Source of the DNA: Exophiala sp. HKRS030
Lineage: Eukaryota; Ascomycota; Eurotiomycetes; Chaetothyriales; Herpotrichiellaceae
Assembly: GCA_023897205.1 (NCBI GenBank)
Contig: JAHWDD010000002.1
Location: 4,402,001-4,466,000 of the forward strand
DNA: 64,000 bases
Direction of reading: 5' to 3'
In this document: piece after piece, positions 56,281 through 64,000 of the stretch
Numbering within the stretch: the stretch's first letter is position 1
Layout of the letters: each line of letters begins with the position of its first letter
Made by a program: the position numbers and the translations under genes
Notes under the pieces: generated by a model
The model's database searches: none
What the model was told of the DNA's origin: nothing
The model's input: the letters and a program-made list of their open reading frames with translations, nothing else

Positions 56281-58324
56281 CTAGATTTTGGCCGTTAGTG
56301 GAACTGGTTTGCGTCGTATAATAGGTCGGAAAGGAATCTCACCCTGTGGTCCAATATTGCCGCCACTAAGACTATCAGTCAAGGTTCCCCTTTTCCCAGC
56401 AGCAGCGGTCATGGGATCTGCCCCCACCGCTGCGGCTCGAATGGCAGCAATTCGGTGTTTCGCTCTTTCTTCGCCTTGATCGGCTGCCGCCACGTACATG
56501 ACATTGGCCTCAAGAGGATCTCGTCGACATCCAATACCCATCTCCGTGAAGTATCCAAGAGTGTATTGTGCTTTGGCAAGGCCTTGTTGGGCAGCTTTCT
56601 TGGCCCACTCATATGCTTCGCTTTCATCTTTTTCCAAAACCTCGGGAACACCAATCATGTACCACGCGCAAAGTGCCATCTGTGACAGCGCATGTCCTCG
56701 TTCAGCGGCCCCGGTGTAGAAGTGAATGCTCAAAGCTGCATCTTTGGGACATCCTAATTGTCCATACTCGTATGCCTGACCCAAGCGGTAATTCGCTTCA
56801 ATGTGACCAAGATCAGCGGCTTTTGTATACAATTGAGCCGCATATGCTTCGTCCTTGAAAATATCGGGACCAAATCCTGTCTCATGCAAACAACCCAGAT
56901 CGTAAGGCGCCTGGTTGTATTGAAAGTCGGCAGATTCCGATGCTCGTTTCAACCACCGCACACCTTCACGATAACGTTTAGTCAGGCCCATGTCCCCAGT
57001 CAAACAGCCACGTCCGAGTCGCAGCATTGCTCCGGGATGGTTCTTGCTGGCGGCATGTTGATAAAACTGTACGGCCTTTGCTGCATCAACTCGGCAGCCC
57101 CAGCCAAACTCGTAGCACAACGCTGTACGATAACCAGCCTCGGCATGACCATGTTTTGAAGCGGCCAAGAAGAGTGGAAAAGCTCGATCCCAGTCTTCTC
57201 TGCCTTTATTGAAAAGTCCAGAAGCATAACCATCGGCAAGATAGTACTGAGCAAAAGGATATGATCGATCCGAGAGTTTCTGCAAAATATGTTTGGCCTC
57301 CTTGAGCAAATCTTCCCTGACAGAGGCGTGTGACTTTTCTGACAGAGCGGAGTCAGAAGCGGTTTCGACGTCGAGACCTTCCTCCTGTGCAGCACTGATC
57401 ATGAAGATGGCAAATTCATATTGCACAGCGGGATCACCGGTTTTCTTTACATTGGCCCTGTACATATCCAGAGTTTTCCTTGTTGATAGTAAAGAGGCGT
57501 TGGTGCCGATGACAGTTCGTAGGCCAGAATTGACCAAGTTTTCTGCGCCACTGGGTGCTGGCTGAGGATATGGGACATTGAGCAAGTCAACATAGGAAAT
57601 TGGTCTGGTGTCGGGGGATCGAGAATGTCGTGAGACTGGGCGGCCGGGAGACATCTGGTGGGGAGAATGTGTGCGACCACGCAGGTCGGAGGCATTAGAA
57701 TATGAAGATACCGGGCGTTGAATATTTTGACCGTAAGCGCTGCTGCTGCGAGGACTGTCAAAAGCACCGGAGCCATCGGTGGCAACGGTCAGTCTCGACG
57801 CTCGTTTACTCAAGTCGGCGTCTTCCAATGCCTGATGGTGATAGCGCAATGGTTCAAAGGTCTCAGAGGCTGTGTCGGTATCCAAGACTGATGTTGATAC
57901 GTGTCTCATCGACCGTTTCTGAAATCCCGACAAGTCTGTTCCGTCCCTTGGCATGAAATTGTCAGAAGCAACTCTTCTGTGCTCGGGAGTGGGAGCCCCG
58001 ATGACTGTCCTTCACCAGGGCGTCGTCTCATGGCGCCAGGTGTGGGTGATAATCTACTGGGATCTTGAAAAGCCGCGGATTGAGGAGTCAGAGTTCTATT
58101 AGGACCAGCTGGGTCCGATGACCTTGACATGGCCGCCGCCGGGGGAGGATTTGGACATTAGAAGGATGTTCATCATGGGTATGTGTGGCAGGGAAGCCGT
58201 AGCCATTCTCTCGTTCAGCCGGAGGTTCGACTATGCGGGGACTATCAGTCCTCAAGGGAGGAGAGTAAATGGGAGCAGGAGGTGTTGGTGGGAGGGGATG
58301 GCTTGGCGTGTTGGCCAACATCAT
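56281..58324 (-). CDS. Sel1-repeat chitin synthase activator, Skt5/Chs4 type, with two frame breaks
   Basis: A Skt5/Chs4-family scaffold that in yeast brings Chs3 to the membrane and activates it; the fungal Nif1-like branch is the alternative. Residues 1-250 are Pro/Ser-rich and disordered (SHPLPPTPPAPIYSPP). Then SLLSTRKTLDMYRANVKKTG, family-typical, opens about seven Sel1 repeats (for example YPFAQYYLADGYASGLFNKG and NYRLGQAYEYGQLGCPKDAA). Two bases are missing: one at the G5 run 58141-58145 and one at the C4 run 57996-57999. Adding both joins MMLANTPSHP through MSRSSDPAGPN and APTPEHRRVASDN to the Sel1 part, exactly 681 aa. It ends PVPLTAKI without the C-terminal CaaX prenylation box of yeast Skt5. 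It is divergent from the class IV chitin synthase 4 kb away. Confidence 0.87.
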
Positions 58325-61300
58325 GAGATTCGTGGCTATTATAGGGAAAACATAGGGCGATAGCGCTTTAGTTCAGTAATGAATGCGTTTGAGGTTTATT
58401 GGTCTGGTTTGGGGGGGTGTTGAAGCAGACTATGGTAGAATATTGAAGTGTTTGGTGGAGGGGAGAGGAGGGTAGTGGAGGTCAGGCGTCTCAAGGGCGG
58501 GAATCCAGAAGGTGTGAATGAAATGTGATGGCGTGCTGAGCAAGAGGAGGTTCGTTAGGTCGTGGTGAAGGGGGTGAAGCGAATGTCGGGTTAGTGTACA
58601 GAGGAGGGACGCAGGTAGAGACGGAGGGCGGGGATGAACCGTATACGGAGAATAAGCGATGCTCGTGTCGTGGTGCGTCAAATAACAAGGAAGCACATAT
58701 AATGTAGCAAGGTAGCCGGAGGATGGGCGAAGGAGGATGCAACAGAGGACAAGAATGCAGATGAGGTGTGGGTGTAGTGTGTGGATGTAGGTGTAGGTGT
58801 AGGTGGCTGTAGGAGGAGAGGGAAAGAATGTGAGATGCAAGAGGATGAGTGTGGTATAGCGTTGTGGAGGAGGCTGATGGCAGAAAAGACAGCAAACAGG
58901 CTACATAGATGATGGTACAGAGTGCAGGTTGAGTGCAATAATGTCTGGACCTTTGATCGACGTACAATATGTCTTTGATTCTCTTTGATTCATCATTCAT
59001 TATTATCATTGCTCCTAACAGTTCCTATTGTGACAGCCACAGCCACAGCCTCTGACCAAGTTGCTATGGATTAGTTGGCATAGTTTCACAAACAATCTTC
59101 GACACAAATACTTTACGCAATCCACTTACGCAGGGCTTGGGCATGAATTGATGTTTGCCCCACCAAGGCAAAGGCAGTTGCCGTGCCCTTCTTTGGTGCA
59201 TTATTGCTAGTAGGGAGCAGTCACCGCGAGACAAGGTGCGAGCTCATAAAGAGAAGTAAATATAGAACCTCAGGTGCATCATGCACTGGGGTCGGTCTCT
59301 GGCCTTTGTTTGATCAAAAGCAGAAGTCCAAGATTAAGAATTTCTTTGATCAACGCCCGGTTACGGTCATGGCCATGGCCATGGCTATGGCTATGACGGA
59401 GTGGAGTGGAGTGGAGTGGGCGTCGGGCACAGCCCCTGAGTCCTTGGAGATGGAAAAGTGTTTGGGATATCGATTCAGGTTGGATGATGGACACCTGAGT
59501 ACGGTGTACGGTGTACGGTGCAGATGGGCCATGACTGTCAAAGATGTCGCTCTGATTGTCCTTGGTGTTGATGTTGCAATTCTCCGTCATGATCTGGCAG
59601 GGATTGAGCGAGCTTTTCAACATGACCGCATTGAAGTTTCAGAGGCCATTGGGCGAATCGACATATTCGGAGTATTTACAGTACCAACGGACCAGTACTA
59701 CTACGGAGTACTAGGTGGCTACTCCTCAGCCAACTTAACAAGGCGCCGATGAACTCTCAAGGTTTGCTATTTGCCTCCAAGTTTGGTAAGAGACGAGCTT
59801 GGATCGCCAGAGTCTAAGAGGATTAAGCACGTGGGGGGCACGTCGAAGTGACGAATCAGAGGACGCAACAAGTACAAGTGCAAGAGGGTGAATATTGCTG
59901 TCATTGGGTGATATGCTCCGTACTACAGAGTCAGCATTCGAGGCAGCGAGCACCGTGCACGTGACCCTGTTTATGTACATGAGTCACATGAGTGCTCCCT
60001 ACTCTGCAGTTTTAACCCGGCATTCTTTCCTAAAACAGTCAAGTTCTGCCCACTCCACACTACGGAGTATATGGAGTACATGGGCCACGAGGCCTGACAG
60101 GCTACAGAGTCCACGAGAGTCCCACGATTCATCCACATCATTCATTGTTGTCAAACGTCAACATATCCGAGAAATTGACAATCATGACAAGAATCCAAAT
60201 TCACATTGATTGCGAGATGTGCACTATAGACACTAGCCACTACTAGCCGTGGCCTGCTTGGTTGGATGAGCAGCCATGACCCATGATGAGGCAATAATCC
60301 ATTGAGGTTGGAAGAAGAATGTGTGCAGGCAAAGTGGCACTAAACTCTGGAAGTAAGACAGATGTCTTATACCTTTGGGAGTGACTTAACCGAATACATA
60401 CTTTCTCCATCGACTCCATATGGACTCCCTACGTGCAATAATTCATAATGAGCAAGCCCCCTCAATCCTCAACAGACGATTGCAAAAACTCCGGACTCAA
60501 GGACTCGAGGAGAAATCAGAATAAAACCGGCAGTCGTAAGTCGTGACGCGCGGCGAGCATTGTCACAGTGAACAAGGTGAAACAAGGTTGATAGGTTGAG
60601 GGCTTTGGGGACTTCTGGCTGCCAGAGCAACCCGGCGCGGCGGGACTCGGCAAGGCCTAGGGAATCGGGAAGCATGCGGAGGTTTAAAAATACTTTCTCA
60701 GCAGAAGAGTTTTTTCCTCTGGGTGTCACTGAGTGACTGAGTGTCCCTCTGAGAACTTTATTGTAGGCGCTCCTCCATTGACTCTAGGCTCTTGGACCAC
60801 CCGAGGGACCCCTACCAACCAGTAATAACTGTGAGCCAGACACCAACTGCGCCAACGCCAACACGCACCAACTACTCCCACTAGGTGCCCACCACTACTC
60901 CGTACCAACGCTTCGCTCAGCCACAACCGAGAAACTTGCATCATCAACTATGCCCCATGCAGAAATTCATAACACTTCTGGCCTCGTACAGGCTGCACGG
61001 AGGCTGCCACTTGAGGGTGAGACGATCGTATTGAATTCTCACCCAAAGGTCAGGCTCACGTCGAATGAGGCACTGCCATCTTCGTGCATATCATATCAGC
61101 AATAGGAGATGTTTCCAAGACAGTGACAGACAGATGGGACGTCTTTGCGTCTTTGCGTAGAGTCAGGCATGTGTCCTGAACAAGGTCATGAAATGGAAAA
61201 ACCTTGATTGTTGATGATTTTGCCCCGAGACCCTTGTTGGTGATCCACGCATCCTTCGATCCAGTTGAGATGTGCTCTCTAATCCGGGCCCTCGGACCTC

Positions 61301-62289
61301 TAGGCATTGTAGGCAGTCGCCCGAGGAACACCTCCAGCGAGCAGGGGACACCTACGGGGAGACTCACCAGCAATGTAACTAGTACCCAAACTGTGCATAA
61401 CTACAGATTTCTTAGAATCTTAGGCACTTCCTCCCTAATGACAGCCTGAACCCGAAGCTTGCCCTGTCTTGGCCCTCTGGCCATGGCCCCTGGGGCAAAC
61501 TTGAGCCCCTAAACAGGTTTTCGCCTAACCCAGCGCCTTACCCCAACCGTCGCTAGTCCTGCAGCCTTCCTCGCCTGAATTCTGGTTACTGTGCAAGGAA
61601 AACCAAGATGCACGCCATGCTAGGTGCCATGCATGTACTCCGTACATACTCTGTACATATGTCCCTCACCTAGTTAGTCCCATGGCTGGCCGCAGGTACC
61701 CAAGGCACAGGTGACAGGCACATAGTAGGTACTCTGTAGTTTCTATGTACAGCCTTCAGTAGGGGCACTACGGGTCATACTCACCTTTCCACAATTCACA
61801 ACTCAGGCGCGCCTGGAAGGCGTAGTGCCACTCACTCACTCATCCACATCCATCCACGCCATCCTCATAGCCAACTTTGTTCCATGTTTTTGTACACACT
61901 TCTCACAAACATTCTTTTCCCATTCACACAGTACACTAGTCAATCACTCGCTTTTGATCATCCTACAGCATTGCATATTTCTTCTACGGCTCTCTATTCA
62001 TAAACACAAACATACGCATCTTGGTCAGCCGTGCAATCACCCCCATTCGCTCACCATTTCGAATCTACCTCGCTCATTCACTTGATCGCCTTGCCACAAA
62101 CCCCTCTGTTCGTCCCACAGCCTGTCGAGCCCAGCGCAGGCGCTGGTTCTCTTCCTCCAGAGTAATTTCTCCTATTCGGCCAATCTTGCGCTGGTGAACC
62201 TTCTGTACGTGCCCTTAATGACAATGCCATTGTGGAAAATTGGTGGATGACCCGCTGACATTCCATTCTCTCTCTCTCTTACAGCCATC
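58325..62289. other. 4-kb intergenic region between SKT5-like and chitin synthase genes
   Basis: No supported gene. Repeats: GTAGGTGTAGGTGT (about 58783-58812), GGCCATGGCCATGGCTATGG with GAGTGGAGTGG (about 59368-59420), GTACGGTGTACGGTG (about 59498-59520). Four copies of TACGGAGTA/TACTCCGTA (59702, 60061, 60896, 61636). The frame at 59183-59752 covers these repeats and is not taken as a gene. Confidence 0.5.
62205..62284 (+). other. Probable 5'UTR intron of the chitin synthase gene
   Basis: GTACGT donor at 62205, CTGAC branch match at 62255-62259 and TTACAG acceptor ending 5 bp before the ATG. 80 bp, of local intron size. Confidence 0.5.
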
Positions 62290-64000
62290 ATGTCGGAACC
62301 ACGCCGGCCACGACCTGCCACCTCACCAACCCGAGATAAAGCCCATTCTCCCTATCGAGATTCTCCTTCCCGTCGTCCTAGGGACGTCGAGACCGGCGCC
62401 TATAGCCAACCTCGCAATTCTCCCTACTCGCATTCAAGAGTCAATCACGATCACGGTCCGCCGTCCCCTAGTTCAAGGACTGGAGACTGGGAACCCATCA
62501 TGTCAGTTCCTCTCAATCAGAGCGAATTGGGCCGCAAGAAATCTCTGGTTCGTCCTGAACGGAATCGCATCGACCGAGATCACCCCAATTACCACTATCG
62601 CAAACATGCCCAAAACATGGAGGTCTTCCCATCGACGACAGGCAACGATCCTGTCATCGAAGATCCCGCCGAGGCTGGCCGTACTGTAAGCTCAGAAAGC
62701 AGCAACGCTAGCGCTCCCATCACAGAACCTAAGTTCCAAACTCAACGAACAAAGTCAAGAGTCCCTGGAACCATCGAGCCAGTCGGCAAGAAGAGACAGC
62801 CTCGCAAGTTGACAAGAAAGGATACTCGGAACATGACAGAGGAAGAGAAGAGGCATCAGAAAGAATTGGACAAGATTAAACCCCCAGTGCTTGGAACATC
62901 TATTGCGCTATCATTACCTTTTGGGCCCCCGATTTTATCCTTCATTGTTTTGGAATGCCTGCAAGGGCCCAGAGACGAGCATGGAGAGAAAAGGTCGGCC
63001 TGATCAGTATCATCCTCCTCATCGCAGGTTTTGTCGGTTTCTTGACCTTTGGTTTTACTCAGGCCGTTTGTGCTGCCCCAGGCCTCCGTCTGAAGATCAA
63101 CAATGTGGACAGCGGTTATATGATTTTCCATGGCGAAGCATATAATCTCGACGGCTCCATGCATCCGGCCGCTCTGGGTGTACCCCTAGACACGAATGTT
63201 CTCTACGACTTGCCACACAAATACGGTGGTCAAGATGGAAGTTTCATGTTTCAAAAAGTCAATGGCGATTGCAAAGATTTGATCACCCTTGCCCCAGGCT
63301 CTGATGTGCCCACAAATTCCGATGGTGATCTGGCCTGGTATTATCCTTGTGTTGCCTTCAATCAGGACGGGTCTACTCCTGTCAACACGACTGTGCCGTA
63401 CTACCTGGGCTATTCTTGTCATACCACTGTCAAAGCAAGAGATACCTTTTTCCATTTGAGGAAGGCCGGAGAGGTCTTCTTTACCTGGAATGACGTAAAA
63501 AATGCCAGTCGGAATTTGGTCGTTTACTCAGGATCAGTCATTGATTTGGACCTTTTGAGGTGGTTCAACGATAGTCAAGTTGCCTGGCCAACTCAATTTG
63601 ACGAACTTCGGGAGAATGAGCAGATCAAAGGAATGGATATCACCCACGTTCTTCAGTCTTCTGCCGACAAGAAACTTGGCCGATGCCTCACACAAATCGC
63701 AAAGGTTGGCTCTATTGACACCGAGACCGTTGGGTGTATCGCGTCAAAAGTCGTTCTCTATGTTTCCCTGGTCTTCATTCTAGCCATCGTTCTGGCCAAA
63801 TTCTTCCTCGCACTTGCGTTCCAGTGGTTTCTCGCTCGGAAATTTGGGGCCGCGAAAACCTCACAGACATCTGATCCGAAGAAAAGAGCCAAACAAATTG
63901 AGGAGTGGTCCAATGACATTTACAGACCAGCTCCTAAGATCACTGATCCCGCAAGTACCGTCACTGGTTCTGATGGACGGACCAGCAAACGTGGTAGTAT
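62290..64000 (+). CDS. CHS3: Class IV chitin synthase (Chs3 type), 5' part, with a frame break
   Basis: Processive GT2 enzyme that makes cell-wall chitin from UDP-GlcNAc at the plasma membrane; only the N-terminal 570 or so residues are in the window. ATG at 62290 opens a Pro/Arg/Ser-rich tail, then the class IV signature [20 protein letters not shown], and [16 protein letters not shown]. At the C5 run (62881-62885) one C is missing: DKIKPP must continue [17 protein letters not shown] and [17 protein letters not shown]. After that come a membrane helix ([19 protein letters not shown]), the lumenal cytochrome-b5-like domain ([20 protein letters not shown]) and a second helix ([20 protein letters not shown]). 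The catalytic domain (QxxRW) lies beyond the right edge. Its presumed activator is the divergent Sel1 gene. Confidence 0.92.

Noticed and set aside
59183..59752. 189-codon plus frame with a Met-Ala repeat
   Set aside because: The repeat comes from a GGCCAT/GGCTAT microsatellite and the rest lacks any domain.
1..64000. Transposons, RIP-mutated repeats, CRISPR arrays
   Set aside because: No transposase, reverse transcriptase or long terminal repeats were seen and no strongly AT-skewed RIP block; the tandem repeats present are simple micro- and minisatellites.

Overview
The window is nuclear DNA of a filamentous ascomycete (Pezizomycotina). Gene density is about one per 3 kb, with introns of 47-89 bp using GTRNGT-type donors. 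The gene content is typical: a Rim15-type PAS-kinase-receiver protein, a DapB-type peptidase, a class IV chitin synthase, Zn(II)2Cys6, DHA2-MFS and berberine-bridge-type genes, a NACHT-ankyrin NLR and HeLo-domain proteins. The class within Pezizomycotina cannot be fixed from the window.

Layout. 1-4 kb: a Ser/Thr kinase (running off the left edge) transcribed away from a HeLo-domain pseudokinase, with a decayed coding remnant between them. 4.3-5.6 kb: a doubtful ORF and a tRNA-His gene interrupted twice. 6.4-7.7 kb: membrane RING-H2 protein. 9.5-10 kb: unknown 170-aa protein. 11.7-13.2 kb: BBE-type FAD oxidase. 15.5-21.4 kb: Rim15 kinase. 21.4-26 kb: gene-poor, repeat-rich DNA. 26.1-26.6 kb: TMEM170-like membrane protein. 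27.2-35.8 kb: SDR, MFS transporter, second SDR and Zn(II)2Cys6 regulator, a small cluster without a PKS, NRPS or terpene backbone gene. 36.3-39.4 kb: NLR. 40.3-46.7 kb: DapB peptidase and a PX-domain Lec1-like protein. 48.4-51 kb: enoyl-reductase-like MDR and the ribosome-biogenesis protein Imp3. 53-54.4 kb: fungal hypothetical. 56.3-64 kb: a Skt5/Chs4-type Sel1 protein divergent from a class IV chitin synthase that runs off the right edge.

Two observations stand out. First, the tRNA-His gene carries, besides a usual 23-nt intron in the anticodon loop, a 61-nt insertion in the D arm that has every mark of a fungal spliceosomal intron (GTGAGT, CTAAC, TAG). Second, a complete kinase sits back to back with a HeLo-pseudokinase, which resembles the RIPK3-MLKL logic of animal necroptosis; an NLR lies 33 kb away.

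Data-quality warning. Nine protein genes need one or two added bases to read correctly, ten in total. Most lie in G or C runs, and every correction gives an open frame of exact length where both ends are inside the window. This looks like homopolymer undercalling in the assembly, not pseudogenes. Coordinates below span the whole gene and the break is stated in each entry.
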